Part shown: positions 11,794 to 22,850 of the stretch, piece after piece
Layout of the letters: the number at the start of each line of letters is the position of its first letter
How positions within the stretch are numbered: position 1 is the stretch's first letter
Translations under genes and position numbers: made by a program
Origin: Aristolochia californica
Taxonomy: Eukaryota > Streptophyta > Magnoliopsida > Piperales > Aristolochiaceae
Direction of reading: 5' to 3'
NCBI GenBank assembly: GCA_029961685.1
Contig: JARWKL010000014.1
Span: 625,001-689,000 of the forward strand
DNA length: 64,000 bases
The notes under the pieces: generated by a model
Told to the model about the DNA's origin: nothing
The model's input: the letters and a program-made list of their open reading frames with translations, nothing else
The model's database searches: none

Positions 11794-12810
11794 AGAAGAT
11801 CAAGGCTCGTGGAAACGCAAAAACTCGCAGGAAAAAAAAACACGTTAACGGTAAACTTCTCGAGTTCGGTGATCTTCTTCTTCCTCCAATTCCAGTATTT
11901 GTAGTAGTCGTGAACGAGGAATCAAATGGACGGATGATGGCTTTGAGGCAGGGTTTACAACTTCAGGCAAAACAAAAAAAAAAAAAAAAGGGTAAAAGGG
12001 CTAAAGAGCTAAAGAGGAAAAGCATCAGATTCTGAGAGTGAGGAAGACAGCAAAAACCAACGGAACTGGGGTATGCATTCCTCTCTTCTTCCCCAGTAAC
12101 TACATCCATGGCGGATAAAAAATCACCAGAATCCCAGAACAAAGAAAATGAAAAGTTCTCATAGGAGTTTTTTCCTTTCTTGCAGCTGACTTTGCTTGCG
12201 TTCTTTCCAAGACTAAGATGCTATCTGCTTCCTCGCTGCCTTCAGCTACTCTAAAGGCATTAGAATCTCCACTGAACCCAGCCTCCCAACCTATCATATT
12301 CTTTTCACACACACGCTTTTTCTAAGCTCCTAGCTTCTTCTTCTTCTTCTTCTTCTTCTTCTTCTTCTTCTTCTTCTTCTTCGATCTTCCACCCTTGGTA
12401 CTACAGCAATCAATGCAGCTTCTTCCTCCACCTGCGGCTAGCGGAGATTCTTCTTTACAGGTTCATTGTTTCTGAGCGTGTTCGTGCATGAGAGCTCAGG
12501 TGGTTTAATGTGGGAAGGCAACGCGGGATTCTGAGTCGGGTTCCCTTGTGTTTCTGCTCGTCAGTGCAGGTTCCGTCTCCACTTTCATCCGCTGAAAAAT
12601 CTTAAGAGATGCTCTGGATGTTAGAGTGGGTGACAGAAAAGATATGATTAGAGACTTGACCACCCCCTCCAAAGACAAAAAAGGAAATTCTCTGCCTTCC
12701 TGGTTCATTTTTATTCTTCCCAGCAGCTCTGTTTACCTTTTGATTCAAACCGCTGTTTCTTTTAACAGTCAGATCATCACCCTCATGGATACAATGAATC
12801 AGCCTGTCGG
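11794..12810. other. 5' flank of the proline-rich gene
   Basis: Upstream sequence of the minus-strand proline-rich gene. It carries a poly-A run near 11973-11988 and the CTT microsatellite at about 12338-12380. Short frames on both strands (for example 12100-12312 and 12626-12895) have no recognisable domain. Confidence 0.55.
12338..12380. repeat. (CTT)n microsatellite
   Basis: About fourteen uninterrupted CTT triplets (GAA on the other strand), about 550 bases upstream of the proline-rich gene start. GAA/CTT repeats are common in plant promoters and leaders. Confidence 0.95.
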
Positions 12811-12849
12811 CAGCAGATACATTAGGTGCTTAATGAAAGTTTATAGAAA

Positions 12850-13240
12850 TTATATGGACCTGTTAGTGTTTTTTAGGGAAATAAATAAAAATTAATAATC
12901 CAAAATTTCATACATTATCATGCTTATTATCATAAATTTTCAGTAAAATAAAAATTTAAATACAAAATTATATTAAGAAATTATCTTGTGTCGAAAGTAT
13001 TATAGCATCAATTGTCAAATACTAAATCATTTTTTTTCATATGGTTTTCAGTCCAACTTAGTTGAAAAATTTTAACTGAAAAATTATATTATTTTCTTAG
13101 TAAGAATTTTCAACTAAAAAAGTGTTTCTAAGAAACATAATACACTAATGGTCCTTAAAAAAGGTATTTCTACTAGAAATACCTTTCTAACGTTTCCTGG
13201 AAAAAGGCACTAACAAAGCCTTATGTTACTTTTATCTATT
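12850..13240 (-). repeat. Dispersed A/T-rich repeat, copy 1 (inverted relative to copy 2)
   Basis: The reverse complement of this stretch aligns by eye with 32540-33020. Shared landmarks in order are a TAGTAGAAATA segment, an ATTAGTGT segment, a GGAC/GGGCT-GAAAACC segment followed by an A-run, and TATTTGACA-TTGATGCT-TAATACTTT. The copies are diverged by substitutions and small gaps. A short GGCACTAAN4GCC motif lies near one end of both. This looks like an old non-autonomous element with no coding capacity. Confidence 0.55.
13160..13186. repeat. Perfect short inverted repeat (11-bp arms)
   Basis: AAAGGTATTTC and GAAATACCTTT are exact inverted copies separated by the five bases TACTA. They lie inside the dispersed repeat at 12850-13240. 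The arms are too short to be a microRNA precursor. Confidence 0.85.
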
Positions 13241-16200
13241 AAGGACCTTAATTAGTTTTAATTAAAATACAAGTATGTCTATTTTAATTAACTATTTTTA
13301 TATTCTTTTTATTGAAATAGACCAAACTAAGGGAAATTTGTGCCATCATAGAGAATAAAATAACAAAAAAATCATTTTCCATTTAATTTTTTTTATTAAA
13401 ATATTCCCGTTAATTAGTTTTCTTCCATTTGTACTTCCATTGGAAATGACAGGAAAATTAATATTAATTTTCTGTTCCTACTAGAAATAAATTATCTTTT
13501 TATTAATAATAAAAAATAAGGTTAGAATAAGAGGTAAGTGATCGAGAATTATTTTAATATTTTTTAATTTATTTTTTTTATAGTGTCTTATTAGAGCAAC
13601 AGGAAACTCATTTTCTTACCCTTTTTAACATTTCTTAAAGGTAAGAGGAATCAAGCATAAAAATTTTCCTTCTCCAAAAATAGCACAAACAAGAAAAAAA
13701 ATTGGTCAATGGGAAAGATTTGCCATGAAATTTTCTCCTACATTTGCCGATTGGCATTAACATACTCTAATGAAAAGCTATGGAAAATTAGCAGATAAAT
13801 GGGATCCAACATTTGATCTCTATTTGCTTTCCCAAGTTACATACGGCACTTAAGGAATGATCGAAGTTATGGTGATTGAAGATTAGGATATCTCTATTAC
13901 CACCATTACTACAAATTTGATAACTTCAAAACTTAAATTTTAAAGTACGGTTGCGGTGGACACTTAAGCTAGTGCTTAGAGTTGAGTTTTAGTTGGATTG
14001 GTTGATATTGTGGAGAAATTGAGGGTTGTCTCTTATCGCACGAATGTAATATGATATTATATTACCATATATAACGCATGAATGAGACTTCTTCACATGT
14101 ACGCAAAGTATTCAATATTAAACCTTTAAGAATATTTTAAAGTTTTTTCTTTTTTACTGTCCCTAGGGCCAATACTTCTTAAATTCAATTTTGTAGCCCT
14201 AGTGTAAGAGATTATCAATTGGAATTTAGTTGGAGGCTCCCATCTTGAACCAAAAGTAATGTAACATTTGAGTTAGTCACCCTACAATCTGCATAAAAAA
14301 ACACATGTTTTGTAGGAAGAACAGCAAATCTTTGAACTGCGTTTGCTGTTCTTTATTCCATCGTCCAGACACTCAACAGTCAACTCAGGAAGCCCCAAAA
14401 AGAAAATAATTTTTTTCTTTGAAATTCTTTTGATTGATGTTTGTTCTTCTATCAAATCTAAAGAAAAAGAAAGCCATACTGGAGGGCCCCGTCCCAGTCT
14501 CAATTCATTTACAGCCATCAGTTTGGTTTCTTTTATCATTTTCTATTTCGGTTTGATTCATGAAGCATCAAATGGAACCTAAAAAACGGAAAGAAAAAAA
14601 AAAAGCTGGAAAGTTCTGTTTGCCGCCTATTGAATAGCCTTTACGATCTGACGTTGTTCCTGTTAGAGGTATTCCCATCTCGCAGATTGTGTAGGCTTTA
14701 AGCTTTCGTTCTACGAAACCTCATTCGAATCGGATTTTTAAAGGGACGAAGTGCTTCTTGAAGTTCCCTTTCTGGGTTCATCTACATGCTTCCTTTTCTT
14801 TTTACCGACCGCGATGAGTAATACTTTGGCTTTGAAACTTGGAATGGGTCTTGTTTAAAGTATCAATCCAGTGCGTAAATATAAATTCCCAGCTCTCAAA
14901 CCTTTCTTTCTGTTTGACGACTTAAGAGATTCTATCTGGTTTGTGTTTTCTGTTTGCTGTAATCTTTTCGGAAAGACGTTAATAGCTTTCCAGTTTTCTT
15001 AATCCTAATGCAAGAGATTGCCTCTGAAACTTACCTAAGGCTGTGTTTGTGTCAACAGGAAAGTAAAATTTTAGAGGAAAAATAAAAAAAATTCTGCTTA
15101 ATTCATCCTGCCTTTAAGAAATATGAAAAATGGTAAAAACGAGATTTCTATTACTTCGATAAGGAAACCATGGGAAAAATAAACCAAACTGCTACAGTAT
15201 TGTGGGCTTTGATTACTTATTTTTTACTCGAAGAATACGATAATTTTGTCGTTGGCATCCCTAAGAAAAACTCCTTAGTGAAGAACTACAAATAAGAAAT
15301 CCCTAAGAGGAACTGCTTAGTGGAGAATCACAAATGTGTAAATGAATAAGTTGATTTGTTGGACTCCATGAATTTAGCTCACGGAGAAAAAGGGAAAGAA
15401 ACTCATTGGGAGAAAACAGGAGGAAGAAAAGTTATGGAATTGTTGATTCTTATCCTCCCCCCTGAAGTTCTATTTATAGATTTATGAAACTACGATATTA
15501 TAATAATACCCCTGAACTTAGGGTTTAGGGTTTTAACCCTGAAACTTTAACTTAATTACATCAATGTCATCTCTATGAGATGACTCTTTATTTATCATCC
15601 TGCCATTTGTATGACTTTTTTCGTTTTGATTTTACTGAGGATTTCCTCGTCTGAAAGAAAGCTCAGACAGCAGCTCACACCAACAGAATAGCCTAATCTC
15701 ACACTATGATTTCTGTAATCTATAAATTAATGAAAAATAAAGAATAGTTTCAAGAGAAAAACCACTGTGATATTGACTGGTTGAATAGGTTACACGGAGT
15801 GAAACAACGGAAATTTTTGGTTCATGAGAGATTCCACAAATGTTTTGGCGTCGGATTGGGCTTAATTATGTACTTTTTAATGAATTCATTTCCAGTACTT
15901 ATTCAAATTTGTACAGATTAATTGATATTTGCAGTGAATCTCTTTACTGGAGATTACAGCAAGTAGACGGAGGATCTGCCTTTTTGGTTAGTTTTCTGAT
16001 CAAATTCAAGAAGAAGGAAGAAAAATGAGAAAGATTCCAGTCTAGCAAAGATGTTGAAATTGCCAGAGATGGAGGCAGCTCTGAGCATTCTGAGTTTCTG
16101 ACAGAACCCAGATGGGTGATGTCAACTAATCCACCCAGTTGCCATCTTTCCAAAACCATAAACCCCTACACCATCACAGCTTCGTTACGTCAAACTCAAC

Positions 16201-16300
16201 TGTGATCCCATTCAAAGTGGAAGGAGAGAAATTATGCTAGGCATTCAGCCAAACAGATGCGTTTCATTTTCCCAGACAAATCCAGAACCTACATTTGTGA
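13241..16300. other. A/T-rich spacer without a supported gene
   Basis: I see no gene here. Notable small features are an imperfect tandem duplication at about 15258-15339 (unit begins ATCCCTAAGA, about 42 bases) and a stretch at about 15380-15570. The latter holds CTATTTATAG and a GGGTTTAGGGTTTTAACCC near-palindrome and has the look of a degraded LTR end, though I could not find the partner or a target-site duplication. Confidence 0.45.
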
Positions 16301-18071
16301 CCTGGCCCCTGAGCTGTTAGCCTGGACTCTCCTATAGGGATAATGTTTCTGGGATCCAGACAGCTTTGGAGACGTTCGGTTCACGAAGCGACAAATGCAG
16401 ATCCAGTCTGGGTTGTTTCTTGGTCGGAAGCTTGTGGGGGGGGGGGGGGGAATTGCCGGAACCGACAGACGAGGACAACCAGAAAGATGGTTTTTCTTCA
16501 GAGACGAAGCCGATTCATGGCGGCTCTCGGTTAAAGGTATCAATGCGATGCTGTGATTAAGTCGATCCTCTCATTACCAATTCTAATCGGAACGCCTGCT
16601 CCGGTATGTTGATTGGTTGATTCGTTTCTGTATCTGTTTTGATTCAGTGGATTGATCTTCTTCGCCTGAGCCTCTTGAGGGGAATCGGATTCATGACCAT
16701 CAACCCTCCCAAATCTCTTGATTCCCTAACCAGGGCGATGATCGTGAACAAGACGCTGACGATTTCATTAGAGTCATCATCAGGAATTTGAAATTACTTG
16801 ATTTATTCAATTGATCAAATTGATTTCCTCTCAGGTCTGTAGTACTTGAGCGTCTTTCCCAGAAACAATATGATCAATAAGAGTAAATATATGAACCTCA
16901 TAATGTGTGGATCATCTTCATTAAAAATGGGATTCAGAGAAAGGGAAAAAAAGGGTGATCATGACTAGCAAGAATCAATGAGCTTCATTGTGCAAATGTT
17001 TGATATATCAAATCCATCTTGTTGAATGAATTAATGCTCACCGGAGGCATGAAATGGTTCTTAGAAATAAGCACGAGAAACTGCTACAATAAATAGAAAG
17101 TTCTTACCCTTCTTCTTAAGCTGCTATTTATCGACGAGGGACACCGAGGATTTATTAGTCTATAAAACGGTTTCACTAGACATCGAAGCTAATACTTTCC
17201 AATCATACGAAAAAGATGAATAATGTTTCTATCTGTTCATGACGATGAATCTCATTACTTGCTATATGATCGGAAGGGACTAATCGTAATGCTAATTCCA
17301 TCTCTTAATTTCATTTGCTACTAATTGAAAAAAAAAGGATATTTTTGTTATTCTAAAGCAATTTTTTTTATCCCCTTCAATTCATGTTTAAAATTTATTA
17401 TGAGAATCTCAAAGATACCCATTTCTAGTTGCAGGATAAGATGAACACTCAAGAAAGTAGCAATGCCAAGCTTTGAAGAATCACCATAATAAATTAATCT
17501 AAGTTTCAAACAAGTTAGCCTTTTGATATAAACAAATCAAAACTTAAATAAGGAATTGCTGCAATCATATTTGGATAAGTATTCATAATTTGTAGTTTGG
17601 CAATCTTAAATAGAATTATTGAAGTTACTTTATAGTTAATAATAGGAAGTTTAAAGCTCATGCATTCTCAGATTTCTTTTCTGGAGTGTTTAAGCTTGCA
17701 GATTGACGATCACAACTCTTTTACTTGTTATTTTTTTTAATCTTCTTCCAGCTTTACTGAATCAGGTTAATCACAATGCAACAAATAAACGCTGTCTCTG
17801 CTTCTGCTGCTGCTGCTGATTTCTAGAAAAACCCAATGGGTTCTGGCTCGTTAAGGGCTAACCTCCATGAAACAGCTCTGGGTTTTTACCCATTTTTCTA
17901 ATCAAAGATTAGAGGCTTCTGCTTCTTGAGATCAACCATAAAAAGAACTCCTCTGAGATCTGCAACGTACGGGATCTTTTGCCATGGTTACATCTGTCGC
18001 CGGCGTCACCCACAGCGAGACATCTTTAAGAGGTGGGACCTGAAATCCGACATGTCTGCAACAATTTAAGC

Positions 18072-18094
18072 CTTGAGTGGAGCTTCCACTCAAG
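18072..18094. repeat. Short inverted repeat (10-bp arms, 3-base loop)
   Basis: CTTGAGTGGA and TCCACTCAAG are exact inverted copies around GCT. The hairpin is too short for a plant microRNA precursor, and I recognise no known mature microRNA in it. Confidence 0.8.
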
Positions 18095-19639
18095 AGTGGC
18101 TTATAATTACTTAATACTGTGGCTTGTGATCACCTGCACCAGATCTCTCTCCCTCTCTCTCTCTCTTAATTGCCACCACTTTAGCTTGGAAATTTTTTAG
18201 GGCATTTGAGAGCATTTTTCAGAGATATGATGGGACGGCGAAGATGATGAGATGGGGAGAGGGAGCAGAGTGGGGGAGGAGCGTTACGTTTTGATGTGGT
18301 TGTTCCACATGGTGAGGAGCTAGGGGAGGGGAAACCTAAAGGCCTGGTAACCAGACAAAATGACCCACAGAGACTGGCCTCTATCGCCATTTTTCTCGCT
18401 GGTTTGTCCCATTGCCAGCCTATTGATGGGTTCCAGACAAAACGTTATGGGGCTAGGCAAGAACGTCTATGTACCCAGCATGTACATTCACATGATTCTC
18501 ATCCATGGTCATTCATACATGATGCATGATGCTGATGATAATCAGTTTGACTACGATCTTGACCGTTTGGGGAAGAAGAAGATTAGGAGACGGGAAAATG
18601 GGTATTCTCCTTTCTTGGGTGATCTTGTCTGCAACTCCTGGTTAACCGATCAGCTATGCTCTAAGATGAAAAAAGAAAGAAAAATGGAAGTAAAGGCCCG
18701 TTAGGATGCGGAATTGGCAATTCATGCACGTCATTTATGAAAAACTTACGTAAGAAATTAAAAAGATTCGTACACGTCTGTAACGCTTGTAATCTGCCAG
18801 ACTTCTGCGGATAATCCGGCCTCGGTGATTCACTCGTCGTAATTTCTGAAAGAGAAGAGTTTACAGGACGGGTGATAAATACAATCTTATACTCTGGAAA
18901 AATCTACTCCCCAGATTGATTCTCGACTTAGTTTTAGTAAACTGAACGAGCTCTCCAGAAAGCTGCAACCCAGTGACCTCCGGTGCCGTTTCAAGCGAAA
19001 CAATCTCTTCTGTATCGAGTGCCTCGTGTTTCTTTAACTAAAATGGTGGTTAGATATGGGACTTACGGAGCCAAACAAAATACTGCAAATGGGGTTTGTC
19101 TCTGCAGAGAGAGATTTTCAGTGAAGGATTTACAGACTCGTTGATGATTGAAAAGTTTAACAAAAACCACTGGGACATTATTTGCTTTCGTGGAAACTGA
19201 AAAGTTTCATCAAAATATAAACTGATCAGAAAACATTTCCAAGTTTCGATCCGAAGTGTCCTGTCGATGGCCATTTTTTAAGGCAAAATAACTCACGTAA
19301 GGAATCCGTTTCTGTTTTTTTTTTCTTTTTTCTAGGGTTCATTCGGAGTTTGAACACTCTGCCAGAGCCATAGTTTTAGGAAAGTGAGGAAGATGGTACT
19401 GAAGGGAAAGAAGCAACGAGAGAAGGACGCCAACAAAAGCCAGAGAATCCATTTGTTAAAACTTGTAAATTTACAGCACAGCGAAGTTAAAAGCCTGCTT
19501 TCATTGTATTAAATCCACTTAAAATTGTTGGTTAATAAAAGAATCTCCATTTGTTTAATAAAGCACGTATTCATCTGTCTCTGTATGGTGCATGCAATGA
19601 ATGGTTTGGTAAAAGGTCACCCACCCTTGTTGAGCTTTT

Positions 19640-19641
19640 GA

Positions 19642-19675
<34 letters not shown>
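19640..19675. repeat. (CT)n microsatellite
   Basis: An almost pure CT dinucleotide run with one TCC interruption, in spacer DNA with no gene on either side for about 1 kb. Confidence 0.9.
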
Positions 19676-20891
19676 AAATATGAAATTAAAATCACATAAA
19701 CATATGTTAAAAGGTAAGAAGAAAATTTTAAGGTAGAGAACTGAAGGACATAATTAAATTGTTAGAAATTTTTGTCTCATCTTTTTGCTAGCTCTATTGT
19801 ATCATTTGTAGTTCCAAATATTTCCAATAGTCGTCTTCACTATTGTTACCATCGAACTTTTTAAGCTCTTCCAATAGTCGTTTTCACTATTGTTGACACC
19901 GATTGGTTTGCTAAGAGATTGCAAAGAACATAATTACGCGCAAAACTTTTTCTAGCATACAGTATAATCATAATTGCCTAATAATCTTCAAAGGGTCCAT
20001 CATAATTGTCAGGTAATCTCTTTTCACATGGAGTCGTATAATTACAAATCCTTAAACCTCGCCGCGTATCACACACCGCGTACAAGGGATGTGTTGTATC
20101 ATAATTACCCAAAAGTTAACATTTTCAATGTTTTTTTTAAAAAAAAAAACTCAATTTAAGCTAAATAATCCCATTAGTACAAAATGAATATTGAAACACC
20201 ATGTTGTATACTCAAAATGTATGAAAGGATACTATATATGATATAGTTTTCTCATTTTCTAAAGACTAATCAAAATCACCCTTTGGGAAGTTTCATCATT
20301 TAAAACCAAAACCTACCTCATGATGGTGAAGCTTAATCTCAACCCCCAACTTGTCACTAGTATTAAAACAAACTGGAACATCTCTACAACCTATGAACCA
20401 TTTAGACAATTTAAAAAAAAAGTACTTGTAAGTAAACAAAAATGGTCTAATTAAGTAGTTTAAACCATGGATTAGGTTAACTATAATGTACTTTAGTTAG
20501 ATCTTAAGAGGTTGGGGAACATGGTAAGTGCAGCCCATGAACATAATAGGGGCACAACCAACCTTTTTTTATCCTACAAAATTGGTAATGGGGGATGGTA
20601 TATACACAGAGGTTTAGTATATAGTAGGTGAGAGAGGTGGGGGAAATGGGAGTCCCATAGTGGCATAGTGTCACTTAAGTCTTGACAAGACACTAAAGAT
20701 GGTACATATACCAACTATTGTCATCAGTGCTTGAAATAAAGTATACGGTGGAATCATTTATAATGAGTTCAGAATTTTAAAAGAAGGCTGAGGCCTTTTC
20801 TTTTCTATTTCTCGTCCTTTTTTTGCAGTTTGAATTGTGAGAGAGAGAGTCTGAAATGAAATGGGGGTGGACGGATGGGGAGGGGCGTATA

Positions 20892-20926
20892 TTAGGGTTA
20901 GGGTTAGGGTTAGGGTTTAGGGTTTT
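20892..20926. promoter_or_regulatory. Telomere-like repeat cluster in the EMF1 promoter
   Basis: Consecutive TTAGGG units followed by one TTTAGGG unit lie about 2 kb upstream of the EMF1 start codon. Separate telo-box-like motifs (AGGGTTT or its complement) recur at 20955-20965, 21241-21250 and 21259-21267. Telo boxes are known plant promoter elements bound by TRB proteins, which can recruit Polycomb complexes. Here they surround the likely transcription start together with a CT/GA-rich stretch at about 21205-21237. The motif is seen directly; function is inferred. Confidence 0.7.
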
Positions 20927-20969
20927 GTGAGGAAAAGGGAAGAGGCGAGGGGGATTTTAGGGTTTCCAG

Positions 20970-22850
20970 CGAATAAGGGTAAGGGGGCGGGGGGTGGTGA
21001 TGTGGAAAGCACCGAGAACGCTGGATAGGATATCGCCCGTTTCGCGGCACGCTCTCTCATTTTTTCTTACATAAAACGTCATGCCATCTGGTTTTCTTAC
21101 ACATGAAATGGCATGACATGGCATGGCGGGATTTTAAAAAACCTGCGAAGACGGAAGCGAGAACATTAAAGAAAAAGGAGATTACCATTACCCACCACAG
21201 GATGCTCTCGCTCGTTCTCGCTCTCTCTCTCCTTCACTCTTAACCCTAACGAAAAGCGCTAGGGTTTTGGGGGACTTCCGCGTCGGAATCTTCGACCAGG
21301 CAGCTGGAATTTCCTCGTGGAATTCACCGCTGAAACTTTTCCGGGTGGACGATCGCTGTTTTGGTGCTGGATCGCTCGTTTCCGTCGGAAATTGGCGTGG
21401 GTGACTGAGCTGATTGACGATCATTTGGTCGGATGTTGTTCTGAAAGAGGGAGCTTCCCTTGTGGTGCTTTATCGGTAATTTTTTGGTTCTGGAAGAGTT
21501 TGCGTTGGAATTCAGCTTCCTTTTTCTCTCTCTCTCTCATTGATTTTTCTTTACTTCTTTTTCTGTCTTTCCGTTTCGACTGTTCTTACTTTCCATTTTT
21601 GTGTTTCTGGAAATGACGATGTGGCTTGAGCATTCTGTAGATTCTTTCGATTAAAGTTGCATATGATGGAGGGGTTTTTTAAGATATGTAGTTTAGCTGT
21701 TGTTTGGCTTCGGGTCTTTCGTACCCGTTGATGGGTTCGTGTTCGATGATAGAATAGGTTTAGTGTTTCAGCCTCGCTACACTTTGCGGATTATCTCCCA
21801 AAGATACTGGCTTCTGTAAGTGAAAAAAAAAGTATCATTTTATGATGCCGTGGGCGTTTCTCTAAGCGTTTTTTTTTTTTTTTTTGTTAAATCATCCGTT
21901 ATATTCTATGCTGCAGGTAGATAAAGTAATCCTTGCTTCAAGTTTCTGTGTTCGAAACCGTGGATAATATATGGTTATTGCCAAGTAATTTTATGTGTTA
22001 TTTTATGATGCCTTTGATATTCTTCGGGAGTGCGCTTTTAGTTACTGTATCGGCTCCATCATGCTTCTCGAAAGTGAGGCATGTTCTCAAATCCTGATGG
22101 GGCTGCCATCTACTTGAAATTTATCTTAACATGCAGGCACTTTGCTTTTCGATTGGTGGCTTTATCTGTATGGCGGAGCTTCTGAAAGTGTTCCTTGCTG
22201 TTTGAGTAATGTCCTTCCGTTTAAACTTAGAAAAACCAAAATAACGCTAGAGATGTTATTCGACTTTCCATTTTATTCTTCAATGTAAGTTTGACTTCCT
22301 TGTCATTTATTTCTTAAACTTTATAAGAAACATTTTTTTTTTTTTTTCATTTTCATGGTGTTCTTTTGGTGAGTAAATAACGCTTTCTTTTTTTATTTAG
22401 TGCATGATTTGACATTTCATTCAGATCTATTGGTAGAGTAATACTGTGATGAAGAAACATTTTCATGTTAGAACTTAGAAGTGTTGAATTTATGGAAAGA
22501 CCAGATTTTGACACTGCTTTGTGGTGTTGGTGTCTGAAAATTTTCATGTGAGTTTTGATTGAACTGTTGATTGTTATAAGTTGGAAGACAACTAGACTTT
22601 CAAAGTCAAAATGTTCCCAGTGTTCTCTTTGCTAACAATGATTATATTTGTTTGTATGTGTGAACTGTATCTACTTTGTCTTTCAATGCCTAAACTATAT
22701 ATCTCTTTCTACTCTATGAGATTCTTCTAATCAGGAGTACTTTGAAGAAAGACTTGTAGCGAGTTGCTGCCACTACAAACCAAGTATTATTTTCATTTTT
22801 TCTTTTAGGAATTGTTACTTATTGGACTATGATGTGATCCAGTAGGTCTT
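20970..22850 (+). other. EMF1 promoter, leader and probable leader intron(s)
   Basis: Sequence from the telo-box cluster to the EMF1 ATG. CT-rich leader-like DNA at 21200-21600 is followed by T-rich, intron-like sequence with candidate donors (for example CGGTAATTTT at about 21473) and acceptors (for example TGCTGCAG at about 21917). I cannot pick the splice pair without transcripts. The frame at 21317-21616 is probably leader, not protein. Confidence 0.4.

Larger units (their letters stand above)
16301..20850. other. Spacer without a supported gene
   Basis: No reading frame here has a recognisable domain. The stretch holds a poly-G run at about 16435-16450, a 10-bp inverted repeat at 18072-18094, CT-rich microsatellites at about 18150-18170 and 19640-19675, and a short direct repeat of CCAATAGTCGT-TTCACTATTG at about 19826 and 19871. 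Most frames at 16343-16560 and 18296-18704 overlap each other and are probably chance. A non-coding transcript cannot be excluded. Confidence 0.45.

Noticed and set aside
13160..18094. Short hairpins at 13160-13186 and 18072-18094 as microRNA precursors
   Set aside because: Arms of 10-11 bp are far too short, and I recognise no known mature microRNA.
16343..18704. Overlapping frames of 60-114 codons on both strands
   Set aside because: No homology I recognise, no splice structure, and mutual overlap; probably chance frames in spacer.
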